Shown here: positions 48,192-57,554 of the stretch, piece after piece | Layout: each line of letters begins with the position of its first letter | How positions within the stretch are numbered: position 1 is the first letter of the stretch | Assembly: GCA_026984795.1 (NCBI GenBank) | Contig: JALSRK010000076.1 | Span: forward strand, 124,001 to 188,000 | Direction of reading: 5' to 3' | Length of the DNA stretch: 64,000 nucleotides | From: Solibacteraceae bacterium | Lineage (GTDB): Bacteria; Acidobacteriota; Terriglobia; Bryobacterales; Bryobacteraceae | Notes under the pieces: model-generated | Seen by the model: only the letters and a program-made list of their open reading frames with translations | What the model was told of the DNA's origin: nothing | Database searches by the model: none | Position numbers and translations under genes: made by a program

Positions 48192-49103
48192 ATGAGGCAG
48201 GAGTACACGCGTCGTGGACTGTTCCAGATCGCCGCTGCCGCCGCCGGCGCGGCAGCCTTCCCGGCAGCGCCTCTGAAGGCAGCCGCCGGTGAGAAGTTCC
48301 GGATCTCACTCGCTGAATGGTCCCTGCACCGGGCCATCGGGAGCCGGTTGATCACCAACCTCGATTTCCCGCGCATCGCCCGGGAGCAGTTCGGCATCGA
48401 GGGCCTGGAGTTCGTCAACGGGCTCTGGGAGGCGCCGACCCAGCGCTATCTCCAGCGCCTGAAGAACAACATGAAGCAGACCGGTACCAGAGGCGTGCTG
48501 ATCATGTGCGACGGCGAGGGGCCAATGGCTCACGCGGACAAGGCAGTCCGCATGAAGGCTGCCCGCAACCACCACAAGTGGGTCGATTACGCCGCCGAAC
48601 TGGGCTGCCACTCGATCCGCGCCAACATGCGCTCCGGCGGCGAGGAGCCAACGAGCGCCGCCGGAATCGACGAAATGGTGAAGCGCTGCGCCGAGAGCTT
48701 CAGCGCCTTGTGCGAGTATGCCAGGAAGGCTGGCATCAACGTGCTCATCGAGAACCACGGCGGCCCGTCGAGTAACCCCGACGTGCTTGTCCGGCTGATG
48801 AAAATGGTGAATCTGCCGAACTTCGGCACGTTGCCCGATTTCGGCAACTTTCCGAAGGAGATCGACCGCTACGATGCCGTGCGCAAGCTGATGCCTTATG
48901 CGAAAGACGTGAGCTTCAAGTGCTACGACTTCACGCCGCAGGCCAAGGAGACGACCATCGACATGGACCGGATGATGAAGATCGTCTTCGAGGCCGGCTA
49001 CCACGACTGGGTGGGCATCGAGTACGAAGGGCGCCGCCTGACCGAGTTCGAAGGCATTCAGGCGGCCAAGCGCTATCTGGACGGGCTGTTGCGCTCCGCC
49101 TGA
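48192..49103 (+). CDS. Exported sugar phosphate isomerase/epimerase-like protein
   Basis: A 303-residue xylose-isomerase-like TIM barrel with a twin-arginine signal (MRQEYTRRGLFQIAAAAAGA). Metal-ligand segments are visible: IEGLEFVNGLW, INVLIENHGG (Glu), TLPDFGNFP, VSFKCYDF and WVGIEYEGRRL (Glu). It is a paralogue-level relative of the cytoplasmic isomerase at 17.4 kb but carries an export signal, common in Solibacter and Planctomycetes. The reaction is unknown. It is divergent from the SDR gene across about 100 bases. Confidence 0.86.
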   Translation: MRQEYTRRGLFQIAAAAAGAAAFPAAPLKAAAGEKFRISLAEWSLHRAIGSRLITNLDFPRIAREQFGIEGLEFVNGLWEAPTQRYLQRLKNNMKQTGTRGVLIMCDGEGPMAHADKAVRMKAARNHHKWVDYAAELGCHSIRANMRSGGEEPTSAAGIDEMVKRCAESFSALCEYARKAGINVLIENHGGPSSNPDVLVRLMKMVNLPNFGTLPDFGNFPKEIDRYDAVRKLMPYAKDVSFKCYDFTPQAKETTIDMDRMMKIVFEAGYHDWVGIEYEGRRLTEFEGIQAAKRYLDGLLRSA

Positions 49104-49213
49104 GCCTGCCAGCGTCCCGGCGCCGCAGGTGAGGCAGCGGGCTGGCGAGATGCGGACCCGTACCGGCCTGGCGGTCCGGAGCCGCGGCGCGCCTGTTCGA
49201 CGGCCCCGTTTCC

Positions 49214-49960
49214 TCAGGTCGCCGTGAGCAGCCCGATTTCGTCCCGGAGCATTCGATCGGCTTGTTCCTTCGGATAGCGAGCGTACTTTTCGAGGATCAG
49301 CCCGACATTCAATCCGTTGATCGTGTACATTCTCCGCTCTTCACCGGCCCAGTCAGTTGCGAACGGCCCGCCGGCGACCTCCACTTCTTGAATCTCGCCG
49401 GCGTCCAGCCCCAGGCCGATCAGCTTCTCGCGGACCGCTTCGGCCTGGGCCCGGGTTGACAACAGGGACGGACTGATCGGCGTCTCCGTACCGTCATAGC
49501 CGCTCTTCACTTTGGCGTTAGTGGGCTGCCGCAGGCGCCCGACCCGGGCGTTGAGCAGATCGGACGGGTCCTGGACGTTGCGCAGCACCTCCGCCGGCAG
49601 ATCCTCGGTCAGCATGGCCTCGGTCCACATCTCGCGCGGGATCCGCGGCCCGAGCTGTGGATCGTAGGGGGGGATCTCTTCTCCGCCGGCGTCTCGAGCG
49701 GGCGCTGCGGCCGCCGCCGGAGCGCTATCGAGGAAGGTCACCAGAACTTGCTCGCCCCCCGTTCCCGAAGGCCCTCCCGCTGGCTGCACGGTCACCCGGA
49801 ACTCCCCGGGCTGGAATCCCGCTTCAAGGAGCACCTGTTTCAGCGCGCCCGCAAAGGCCGGTCCCGCAGCTCTTGCCGCACCGGCGCGTCCGACTCCGCT
49901 CTGTTCGGCGAGGAACTCAGAGAGCCGGCTTGCCTGGACTGTGTGGTTCGAAATACTCAT
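49214..49960 (-). CDS. Hypothetical protein, 248 residues
   Basis: I do not recognise a family. The N-terminal half has LKQVLLEAGFQPGEFRVTVQ followed by GGEQVLVTFLD, then an alanine/proline-rich linker. The C-terminal half (PREMWTEAMLTEDLPAEVLR, MYTINGLNVGLILEKYARYP) is richer in charged residues. No signal peptide or membrane helix is present. The ATG at 49960 has AGGTGGAAA upstream. The preceding gene ends 50 bases earlier and encodes a protein with a similar short module, so the two probably form an operon. Confidence 0.6.
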   Translation of the reverse strand: MSISNHTVQASRLSEFLAEQSGVGRAGAARAAGPAFAGALKQVLLEAGFQPGEFRVTVQPAGGPSGTGGEQVLVTFLDSAPAAAAAPARDAGGEEIPPYDPQLGPRIPREMWTEAMLTEDLPAEVLRNVQDPSDLLNARVGRLRQPTNAKVKSGYDGTETPISPSLLSTRAQAEAVREKLIGLGLDAGEIQEVEVAGGPFATDWAGEERRMYTINGLNVGLILEKYARYPKEQADRMLRDEIGLLTAT

Positions 49961-50010
49961 CAGTCGTTTCCACCTCGTTTCACGAAACTCCGCGGAGGGT
50001 TCCGCAGCGC

Positions 50011-50406
50011 TTACGCCGCCGGGGAATCCGGCAGCACCTCCGGGCCAGCGGCGCCGGGCCGGATGCCCGCGTCGAGGAGCGATTGGACCATGGCGCCGAC
50101 CGGGTCCACCGTGCCATCTTTAGCCGGGCGCCGGCGGGGGCTCTCCCTGGTTTCCGACACCGATACGCCCGCCCGGCCCAGAGTGACGACAAACTGCCGC
50201 GCGCCGTTCAACGTGACATTCACTTGGCGCCCGCCGTTCCGAATTGAAACCTGCACCTGCTCCGGCCCGTAGCCGAGGCGCGCCAGCGCCGAAGCGATGA
50301 ATTCCCGGTAACTGTCTGTTAAAGAATGGCTTGTACTGGCTCCGGCGAGCCTCGCCCGGCGTCGCTTGCCGGCCGTAAATGGTTGTTTGTCAGCGACGGT
50401 GTCCAT
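50011..50406 (-). CDS. Hypothetical protein, 131 residues
   Basis: Not assignable to a family. The segment FIASALARLGYGPEQVQVSI followed by ARQFVVTLGRAG resembles the N-terminal module of the next gene (helix, G-[FY]-x-P, then alternating strand residues). The N-terminus is basic (AGKRRRARLAGA) and the C-terminus low complexity. The ATG at 50406 directly follows the strong ribosome site GGAGGGAGGAA, which rules out the 16-residue-longer frame. Confidence 0.6.
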   Translation of the reverse strand: MDTVADKQPFTAGKRRRARLAGASTSHSLTDSYREFIASALARLGYGPEQVQVSIRNGGRQVNVTLNGARQFVVTLGRAGVSVSETRESPRRRPAKDGTVDPVGAMVQSLLDAGIRPGAAGPEVLPDSPAA

Positions 50407-50457
50407 CCGTGTTCCTCCCTCCAGGAGAGATTCAGCAATCGGGATGCCAGCCAAGCC

Positions 50458-51312
50458 TTACCGGCCACCGGCGGCTGCCTGCGTGGCCGGCTGGAAACGG
50501 ACCGTAACCGGAATCCGGTGGTTGGTCGGCTGGATGGAAAGGGTCCCACGGATAGTCTTGCCAGCCAGTTTCGGGTTCGCTTCGCAGGAGAAGAGGACCT
50601 TCGCCTCGCCGCGCGCGGGGATTTCTTCCTTATCCACCCGGGCGGTGAAACCTTCGGCCGCCGGCATAGACAAAGTGACTTTCAGCATACCCGGCATGCC
50701 GTTGGAGATGACGATCTCCCCGGAGTCGGCGCTCTCGCGGCAGTCCAGCGTCACGCTGGTGCCGCTCACCTTCACTTGTGACCGGATGGCGCTGGCCCCC
50801 GGCATGTTCTGGAGCTTTCGAAACGGTGAGGAGGCATCGGTGTCCTTGCCCGGCTTCATCGTGCCAAACGGCGTCGCCGCCCCTTCTTCGGCCGAGCGGG
50901 GTTCGACGTACCACCACCAGGTGCCCTTGTCGTATTTCCACAGTGTGGTCAACGGTATCGTCACCGGTATCCGGCCTGCCCCAGGCATGAGGAAGTCGGT
51001 CTTGACGGCCACCACCACGCGGGCCTTGGTGAAGTTCTCTTCGTAGTCGATCTTGACGATGTCGAAATCCTTGTAGCGCCTCTTGTCGGCGGCGAAGAAC
51101 GCGTCTTTGCTGTCCTCGTGGACGACCTGGTCGGCGAGGCGGAACTTGCCGTCCACGTGCGCCTGGTAAAAGAACCGGACCCGCTCCCGCAGAGCTTGAT
51201 CGATGTGGGGCGGAGCCTTTTCGAGCAAGTCGCTGGCCGGCTGCGCAGCCAGGCATGCGGCTCCGGCAAACAAGAGGAGGCCCACCCGGGCGAACGACTG
51301 CATCTTCGGCAT
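50458..51312 (-). CDS. Exported hypothetical protein, 284 residues
   Basis: A signal peptide (ARVGLLLFAGAACLAAQPAS) precedes an NTF2-like or similar alpha+beta region (FFYQAHVDGKFRLADQVVHE, YKDFDIVKIDYEENFTKARV, TTLWKYDKGTWWWYVE). A C-terminal beta-sandwich part (TSVTLDCRESADSGEIVIS, AKVLFSCEANPKLAGKTIRG) resembles Ig/MSP-like folds. I recall similar proteins only as uncharacterised acidobacterial sequences. The ATG at 51312 starts the signal peptide; another ATG lies nine bases later. The RNase E/G gene ends 80 bases upstream of the ATG on the same strand, so read-through is possible. Confidence 0.65.
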   Translation of the reverse strand: MPKMQSFARVGLLLFAGAACLAAQPASDLLEKAPPHIDQALRERVRFFYQAHVDGKFRLADQVVHEDSKDAFFAADKRRYKDFDIVKIDYEENFTKARVVVAVKTDFLMPGAGRIPVTIPLTTLWKYDKGTWWWYVEPRSAEEGAATPFGTMKPGKDTDASSPFRKLQNMPGASAIRSQVKVSGTSVTLDCRESADSGEIVISNGMPGMLKVTLSMPAAEGFTARVDKEEIPARGEAKVLFSCEANPKLAGKTIRGTLSIQPTNHRIPVTVRFQPATQAAAGGR

Positions 51313-51392
51313 GATCGGCGCGTACCTTATACCTATGACGCGGCGCGGTCCGAAAAAGTTTTGGGGAGAAGCCGCGCCGGCGCCCGGTGGCT

Positions 51393-54254
51393 TCACACCA
51401 GGTCGAACTTTTCGTGGTGCAACAGCGGGTCCGCTTTGACGAGGACCGGGCGGTTGAGGATCTCCTCCAACTCCTCCAGGTATCCGGATCGGGGATCCTT
51501 GAGTCGCTTGGCGACGTCCGGATGAACCCGCAACACCACGTCCTCGCCCTCGAGCGCGCCGGCCAGTTTCTGGGCCTCGTTCAGGATCTCGCTGAGCACC
51601 GTCTCCACGCTCTTGACATAAGCGGCGCCTTCGCAGTAAGGGCACGGCATGCACAGCGTCCTCTCGAGACTCTGCTTGGCCCGCTTGCGGGTGATCGCCA
51701 CGAGGCCGAAGTCGTTGAACTGGAGGATTTTGTAAGGAGCTCGGTCAGCGCGCATGGCCTCCTCGAGCGCTTGCATCACTTTCTGACGGCTCTTGCGCTC
51801 CTCCATGTCGATGAAGTCGACGACGATGATGCCGCCGAGGTCCCGCAGGCGGATCTGGCGGACAATCTCCTTGACCGCCTCGATGTTCGTCTTGACAATG
51901 GTGTCCTCGAGGCGGTTCGACTTGCCCACGTACTTGCCGGTGTTGATATCGATGGCCACCAGCGCCTCGGTCTGGTTGATGACGATGTAGCCGCCGGATT
52001 TCAGCCACACCTTGGGCCGCAGGGCCTTCTCGAGCTCCTGGCTGATGTTGAAAGCGTCGAAGATCGGCTCGGAGCGGGTATAGAGCCGAACACGCTTCAT
52101 CAGCTCCGGCTGGAAGCGCTCGAGGAACCGGAGCACCTCCTCGTACGTCTCTTCGTGGTCCACCCAGATGCTGGTGAACTCTTCGTTCACCTGGTCACGG
52201 AGGACGCGTTCGACGACCTGCAGGTCATGGTGCAACAGCGCCGGAGACTTCTTCTTCTCGGCCTTTTCGCGGATGTCCAGCCAGAGGTTGTAGAGGAACT
52301 TCATGTCGGCGGCGATTTCCTCTTCCGACTTCCCTTCGCCGGCCGTGCGCACGATGAAGCCCCCAGGCATCCCTTTACGCTGCTCCTGGAGAATGCGCCG
52401 GAGGCGCTGGCGCTCCCTGATACCGGCGATCTTGCGGGACACGCCCAGGTGATCGAGCGTCGGCATGTAGACGACGTAGCGGCCGGGCAGCGCGATATGC
52501 GAGGTGATCCGGGCGCCTTTCTGGCCCAAAGGCTCCTTGGCTATCTGGACGAGGATCTCCTGACCTTCTTTCAGCAGCTCGCTGATCGAGGGCTGGCCGG
52601 TGCGCTCGGCACTCGCGGAGCCATTCTGGCGTGCGGCGCTAGAGGCCTCATCGGCGCGATCGCGGCGCCGTCCGCGCCGGGAGCCACGCTGGGGGCGGCG
52701 TGACTCGGTCTCGGCCGGCGTGGTTTCTTCGGCGCCGGCGGTATCGACGGCGCCGGCATTCCTGTTCCGGCCGCGGCGCCGGGCTGACCGGCGGCCCCGC
52801 TTGCGTTCCTCGGCGCCGCGATCCTCCGCCGTCGTAACGGTCTCGTCGGCTCCGGCCGTATCCTCGAGCCGGTCGAGGATCATCCGCTGAATCTCCTCGT
52901 CCTCGCCGGACGTTTCCGCCCCACCCCGGGTGGGCCGGGTGAAGCGCCGGTGAGAGAGGAGTTTCGTGCGGACCGGAAACCGGTCATCTTCGTCCTCCCC
53001 GGCGACCGATTCTACGGTTCCTTCGTCCTCCGCCGCCTCGTCTTCCCCGTCCACTTCCGGTTCCAGCGTTCTCTCGCCGTTTTCCGCCACCGCTTCCGAA
53101 GCGGGAGCCGGTTCGTCTTCTCCTCCGGCCGGACTCGTCTCCGCCGTGTCGTTTTCCAGCCCGGCGCCGGAAGGACCGGACTCCTGCCCGTTTGCCGGGT
53201 TCTCGGCCTTTAGAGCCTCCCCGGCTGCGCCCCGCACGTCTTCCGGCGATTCAGAAGAGGTGCCCGGATTGCCGCCGCCGGTGTCGCCGGGTTCGTCCTC
53301 GTCTGGATCGGAGTCGATCCGCAGGTCGGACTCGTCGCGCACGCGCAGCTCGGCCGAGGCCTCTTCCTCGCGTTCGGTTCCTTTCTCCCGTGCCCCGCCC
53401 TCAGGCATCTCTTGCCCGGTGGCGGAAGCCCGATCCGGAGCGGGGGGCTCCTGGTCCGCCGTGGCGGTGGCCTGTTCCGTGGGTTCGGCCCCGGCAGGCC
53501 CCTCCCCGGCGCTCTCGTGGGAACCGTCGGCAGACTGCTGGGTCAGACCGGCGTCCACCGCTTCCTCGGGCCGGTCCGTGCGGGGCGTTTCCGCGGCTTC
53601 CGAAGGCAGATCCCGGGGGGACTCGCCGGGTTCAATCGGTTCGGACGGGGCCGCTCCGCCTTCGAGGTCCGCTTCAGCGATCGCTTCCCGTGGAGCCTCG
53701 GCGGCCGGCGCCGATTCCGGTTCCTCTTCATCTGTGACCGGCACGGGCCCGCCATATTTGGCCAGCGACTCACCCGGCAGCGGCACGATCCCGCCGACCG
53801 GTCCCTCTTCGCGGGGAGCCCGTTCTTCTTTTTCGATCGCGGCCATGCTGGCGTACTTGGACTCCGGGAGCCCTTCGGCACGGCCGCGGCGGCGCCGGGA
53901 CCGGCGGCCCCGGCGCTCTTTGCGCGACTCAGCGGGTTCCACCGTTTCCGGTTCTTTCTCCTTCCTGGCTGTGGTCTTGCTCCGGGTCTTCTTCTCGGCC
54001 CCCGGGAGTTCTTCGTACTCTTCGCTTTCGGCGAAGAAATCGGAAACGTAGAGGAAGGCGTCGCGTTCCAGACCGATATCGACAAAGGCCGACTGCATGC
54101 CCGGCAAAACCCGGGTCACGCGGCCCTTGTGAATGCTGCCGACCAGCGAGTATTCGTTGGCCCGCTGGAAATAGATCTCTACAAGCTGTTCGTCTTCGAG
54201 AATCGCCACCTTCGTCTCGTGGCGGTTGGCTGAAATCACCAAATCTTTTGTCAT
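51393..54254 (-). CDS. rng: Ribonuclease E/G with a giant insertion in the S1 domain
   Basis: A 953-residue endoribonuclease of the RNase E/G family. Residues 1-75 are the start of the S1 domain (MTKDLVISANRHETKVAILE, SIHKGRVTRVLPGMQSAFVD). The domain resumes at about 553 (ISELLKEGQEILVQIAKEPL). Between lie about 475 residues of acidic, Ala/Pro-rich sequence with Arg-rich islands (RRGRRSRRRRGRAEG, RGRRSARRRGRNRN). Then follow RNase H-like, sensor and catalytic DNase I-like parts: VAIDINTGKYVG (Asp near 768), VVDFIDME (Asp near 813) and the zinc link CMPCPYC near 868. It processes rRNA and turns over mRNA. No C-terminal degradosome tail exists, so the insertion may serve as scaffold. It lies last after the rod-shape genes, a common arrangement. 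Confidence 0.92.
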   Translation of the reverse strand: MTKDLVISANRHETKVAILEDEQLVEIYFQRANEYSLVGSIHKGRVTRVLPGMQSAFVDIGLERDAFLYVSDFFAESEEYEELPGAEKKTRSKTTARKEKEPETVEPAESRKERRGRRSRRRRGRAEGLPESKYASMAAIEKEERAPREEGPVGGIVPLPGESLAKYGGPVPVTDEEEPESAPAAEAPREAIAEADLEGGAAPSEPIEPGESPRDLPSEAAETPRTDRPEEAVDAGLTQQSADGSHESAGEGPAGAEPTEQATATADQEPPAPDRASATGQEMPEGGAREKGTEREEEASAELRVRDESDLRIDSDPDEDEPGDTGGGNPGTSSESPEDVRGAAGEALKAENPANGQESGPSGAGLENDTAETSPAGGEDEPAPASEAVAENGERTLEPEVDGEDEAAEDEGTVESVAGEDEDDRFPVRTKLLSHRRFTRPTRGGAETSGEDEEIQRMILDRLEDTAGADETVTTAEDRGAEERKRGRRSARRRGRNRNAGAVDTAGAEETTPAETESRRPQRGSRRGRRRDRADEASSAARQNGSASAERTGQPSISELLKEGQEILVQIAKEPLGQKGARITSHIALPGRYVVYMPTLDHLGVSRKIAGIRERQRLRRILQEQRKGMPGGFIVRTAGEGKSEEEIAADMKFLYNLWLDIREKAEKKKSPALLHHDLQVVERVLRDQVNEEFTSIWVDHEETYEEVLRFLERFQPELMKRVRLYTRSEPIFDAFNISQELEKALRPKVWLKSGGYIVINQTEALVAIDINTGKYVGKSNRLEDTIVKTNIEAVKEIVRQIRLRDLGGIIVVDFIDMEERKSRQKVMQALEEAMRADRAPYKILQFNDFGLVAITRKRAKQSLERTLCMPCPYCEGAAYVKSVETVLSEILNEAQKLAGALEGEDVVLRVHPDVAKRLKDPRSGYLEELEEILNRPVLVKADPLLHHEKFDLV

Positions 54255-54565
54255 GGACCTTCTCCGCTGTTACGAAGCGGTCGAGCGAAGACAACGGTAG
54301 GATTCAGGCTGCGGGCTGTGGTTCGTACGTCACCGGGGAGCCACGCTCACCGGCGGAATCCGGGACAAGTCGCTCTGCTGTCCCGCGAGTCGAAGTGGGC
54401 GGCGGAGACTCGCTCGAACGCTCACACCCACTGGCTCGGGCGGCGGGCTCTCGTTCCAGGGACCCTCCCTTCAAGCCGGCGCCGCCGCCTCGAAAATCTT
54501 TCCAGTCAGAACCAAATCCCGTGTGCTCTGAAATCCTGACGAAGCAACGTCCAATCGCTTCGGTC
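54255..54565. other. Long leader upstream of the RNase E/G gene
   Basis: About 310 bases between the rodA stop and the RNase ATG, with no supported frame or clear terminator. Long structured leaders are used for autoregulation of RNase E in other bacteria; nothing specific to that can be seen here beyond the length. Confidence 0.4.
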
Positions 54566-55657
54566 TCAGTTCACGAATCGCTGCAGCCGGACACTGTTGA
54601 CCAAGCCCAGCATGGCGAACACCGCGAGCGTGCTGGAGCCGCCGTAACTCATCAGCGGCAGTGGCAGCCCCGTCGTAGGCATACGCCCGATGACCATGCC
54701 GACATTCACCAGCAACTGGAACAACAGCACCGCGGCAACGCCCATACAGACGTAGACGCCGGCGCGGTCAGGCGCCCATTGCGCGTTCTGAACGATCTGC
54801 ATGAGCAATAAGAAATACAAACCCAACGCGAACACGACTCCGGCGAAGCCGTGTTCCTCGCCGAAGGCGGCAAACAGAAAATCCGTGTGGGGCACGGGCA
54901 GGAACCGCAACTGGGTCTGGGAGCCTTGGGTTACTCCTTTGCCCCACAACCCACCGGAGCCCACTGCGATCTTGGACTGAATCACTTGGTAGCCCGCGCC
55001 GAGCGGGTCCCGGTTGGGATTCACAAAGGTGTATATGCGCGCCTTCTGATAATCTTTCAAGAGGCTCCATCCTACCGGCAGCAGGACTGTCGCCACCAGC
55101 GCGATTGCCAGCCAATGCCGGGCCGGCAACCCTGCCAGGAAAACCCCCGCCAGGAGGATCACCCCGTAGGTGAGCGAAGTTCCCAGGTCCGGCTGCCGCA
55201 TCACCAAGAGAGTCGGCACGGCCACCAGCCCGCACAGCTTGAGGAAGTTGCTCAGCCCCAGGCGGTCGGACTTCACCCTGGCAAGCTGCTGTGCTACCAA
55301 CAATATTATCATTACTTTAACGGGTTCGGAGACCTGAATCCGGAAACCGCCGAACAGGGGGATCCAGCGCTTCGAACCGAAGATACGCTCCCCCACCAGC
55401 AAGACGGCCACCAGGGTGACCAGAGAGAGGCCGTAGAACCAAGGGACCTTGTCCAGCAAATGGTGGTAGTCCACCCCGGCTACCAGAAGCAGGATTCCGA
55501 TCCCTACGCCCACCCAGATCACCTGCTTCCACCAAGCGTCGCGAAACTCCGTGCCGTGGGTCGCGCTGTAGATTTGCAGCACGCCCAGGGCGCACAGCAG
55601 GAGGGCGAGGGCTATCAGACCCCAGTCCAGATCCCTCAATGAGCGGTAGTGGGCCAT
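54566..55657 (-). CDS. rodA: Rod-shape peptidoglycan polymerase RodA
   Basis: A 363-residue SEDS-family membrane protein with about ten helices. Family blocks include DWGLIALALLLCALGVLQIY, FRIQVSEPVKVMIIL, RQPDLGTSLTYGVILLAGVF, YQVIQSKIAVGSGGLWGKG, HTDFLFAAFGEEHGF and the C-terminal GLPLPLMSYGGSSTLAVFAM. RodA polymerises lipid II into glycan strands together with the class B PBP encoded immediately upstream. Its ATG at 55657 lies one base past the mrdA stop, with GGAGGT before it, so the two are translated from the same message. Confidence 0.95.
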   Translation of the reverse strand: MAHYRSLRDLDWGLIALALLLCALGVLQIYSATHGTEFRDAWWKQVIWVGVGIGILLLVAGVDYHHLLDKVPWFYGLSLVTLVAVLLVGERIFGSKRWIPLFGGFRIQVSEPVKVMIILLVAQQLARVKSDRLGLSNFLKLCGLVAVPTLLVMRQPDLGTSLTYGVILLAGVFLAGLPARHWLAIALVATVLLPVGWSLLKDYQKARIYTFVNPNRDPLGAGYQVIQSKIAVGSGGLWGKGVTQGSQTQLRFLPVPHTDFLFAAFGEEHGFAGVVFALGLYFLLLMQIVQNAQWAPDRAGVYVCMGVAAVLLFQLLVNVGMVIGRMPTTGLPLPLMSYGGSSTLAVFAMLGLVNSVRLQRFVN

Positions 55658-55658
55658 G

Positions 55659-57530
55659 CTACCTCCGGAATGGAGCCGCGGTCCTTAGCCTGGCGATCCT
55701 CTCGTTGTTCCGCCGCCGCTCTTTCTTGTCGAAATACGCCTTGATCACGTCCCGGACGATCGGGGCGGCGAGATGTCCGTGTTCGCCCCCTTCGAAAAGG
55801 GCGGCCACGACGATCTCCGGATTGCGTTTCGGCGCGAAGCCGACGAACCAGGCATTGTCCTTCAACTTCCCGGCCAGCTTCCGGTTGTGGATGGCCCGCA
55901 CCGAGGCCAACTGCGAAGTCCCCGTCTTGCCGCAGACCTCGATGCCCGGAAGCCGGGCGCGGAGGCCGGTCCCGCCGTCGTTGACCACCGCCCACAGGGC
56001 GTCGGCGATGGCCTCCGTGTGGGCCGGATCGAGAGCGGCCCGGCGCGGTTCCGGACGCCGCCCGGCGTTCAAGGCCACGTGGGGCGGGTACCAGACGCCC
56101 CCCATGGCCAGGCCGCCGATGGCGTAAGCCAACTGCAGCGGGGTGACGGTGAGGGCTCCCTGCCCGATGGCTACCGAGATCGTCTCGCCGGCATACCACT
56201 TTTGACGAAAGGTCCGGAGTTTCCAGCGAGTGGAGGGTACCAGGCCGGGGGCCTCGCCCGGCAGGTCGATGCCGGTCTTGCGGCCGAAGCCGACCATCTC
56301 GGCGTAACGGGCAATGTTGTCGATGCCGAGGCGGTTGCCGACGGTATAAAAATAGACGTCGCAGGAGTCCGCCAGGGCCCGATACAAGCTCACCGGCCCG
56401 TGTCCCCGTGACAGGTGGCAGCGGAAGTAGCGCCCATAGAAGCTCGCTCCGCCGTTGCAAGTGACGCGAAAATCGGGCGTGATGACGCCGAGTTCCAGCC
56501 CCGCCAGCGCCACGATCGGTTTGAAAGTCGATCCCGGGGCCAGTTGCGCCTGGATGGCGCGGTTCAGCAGCGGCTTTTCCGGATCGCCTACCAACGCCCG
56601 CCACTCCTTGGAACGGATGCGCCCCGCGAAACGGTTCGGGTCGAACGCCGGGCGGCTGACCATGGCCAGGACCTCGCCGGTCCGGGGATCGAGCGCGACC
56701 ACCGCGCCACGCCGCCCGTTCATCGCGAGTTCGGCGACTACCTGCAGGTCGAGATCGATCGTCAGGCGCAGATCCCGTCCCGGCACCGCCTCCTTGACGC
56801 CGATGACCTCCCGCTCCCGCCCGACGCTGTCCACTACCACGCGGCGTTCTCCATCGATGCCGGTCAGCAGTGTGTCGTACTGCCGCTCCACACCCGACTT
56901 GCCGATGACATCGCCCGGCTCCCGGTCGACGAACTCGAGCAGATTCAGCTCCGCCTCGCTGATCTCGCCGATGTAGCCCAGCAGGTGGGCGGCGACGCCG
57001 CCGCGGGGGTATAGGCGCCGGTGGGCGTTGATCAGTTCCATGTCGGGATAACGGGGATCCCCGCGGTGGGCTTCTATGAAAGCCAGCTCGCTGGGGGTGA
57101 GTTCCTCTTTGACGATCACCGGCTCGTATTTCGGGTGAGTGCGGTCGAAGCGCCGGACCCGGAGCACCAGCTCGTCGAAATCGAGCCCCAAGCCGGCGGC
57201 GAGCGCCCGGAGCTGGCGTTGCTCCAGCTTCTCACGCGAAAGCGCCAGGCTGAAGGAAGCCTGGTTGTCTACCATCACACGGCCGTCGCGATCGAGGATC
57301 CGTCCCCGCGGGGCGAGAATCGGCAAGGCTTTGATGCGGTTCCGTTCGGCGCGCTCACTGTAGAAGGCGGGGTTCCGCACCTGAAGTTCCCAGAAACCGC
57401 TCAGAAGGAAGAGGAAGACCCCGGCGATGAGGTACTGGAAGACGGCGATCCGGCCGGCGGCGAACCGGGTCCCGTCCCGTTGGGGAAGGGGTTTGAGCAG
57501 GTTCTGGGGGGCTGGGCCTTCGAATTCCAT
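55659..57530 (-). CDS. mrdA: Penicillin-binding protein 2 (elongation transpeptidase)
   Basis: A 623-residue class B PBP. One N-terminal membrane helix (about 28-48, FQYLIAGVFLFLLSGFWELQ) is followed by the pedestal (RGRILDRDGRVMVDNQASFS, LLGYIGEISEAEL) and the transpeptidase domain. The active Ser334 and Lys337 lie in LAPGSTFKPIVAL, the second motif is SCD in LADSCDVYFYTVG, and the third is KTG in VCGKTGTSQLAS. It cross-links side-wall peptidoglycan with RodA. It lies 24 bases after mreD and one base before rodA. Confidence 0.95.
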   Translation of the reverse strand: MEFEGPAPQNLLKPLPQRDGTRFAAGRIAVFQYLIAGVFLFLLSGFWELQVRNPAFYSERAERNRIKALPILAPRGRILDRDGRVMVDNQASFSLALSREKLEQRQLRALAAGLGLDFDELVLRVRRFDRTHPKYEPVIVKEELTPSELAFIEAHRGDPRYPDMELINAHRRLYPRGGVAAHLLGYIGEISEAELNLLEFVDREPGDVIGKSGVERQYDTLLTGIDGERRVVVDSVGREREVIGVKEAVPGRDLRLTIDLDLQVVAELAMNGRRGAVVALDPRTGEVLAMVSRPAFDPNRFAGRIRSKEWRALVGDPEKPLLNRAIQAQLAPGSTFKPIVALAGLELGVITPDFRVTCNGGASFYGRYFRCHLSRGHGPVSLYRALADSCDVYFYTVGNRLGIDNIARYAEMVGFGRKTGIDLPGEAPGLVPSTRWKLRTFRQKWYAGETISVAIGQGALTVTPLQLAYAIGGLAMGGVWYPPHVALNAGRRPEPRRAALDPAHTEAIADALWAVVNDGGTGLRARLPGIEVCGKTGTSQLASVRAIHNRKLAGKLKDNAWFVGFAPKRNPEIVVAALFEGGEHGHLAAPIVRDVIKAYFDKKERRRNNERIARLRTAAPFRR

Positions 57531-57554
57531 GTTTGTTTCCCCGAAACGCCTGCG

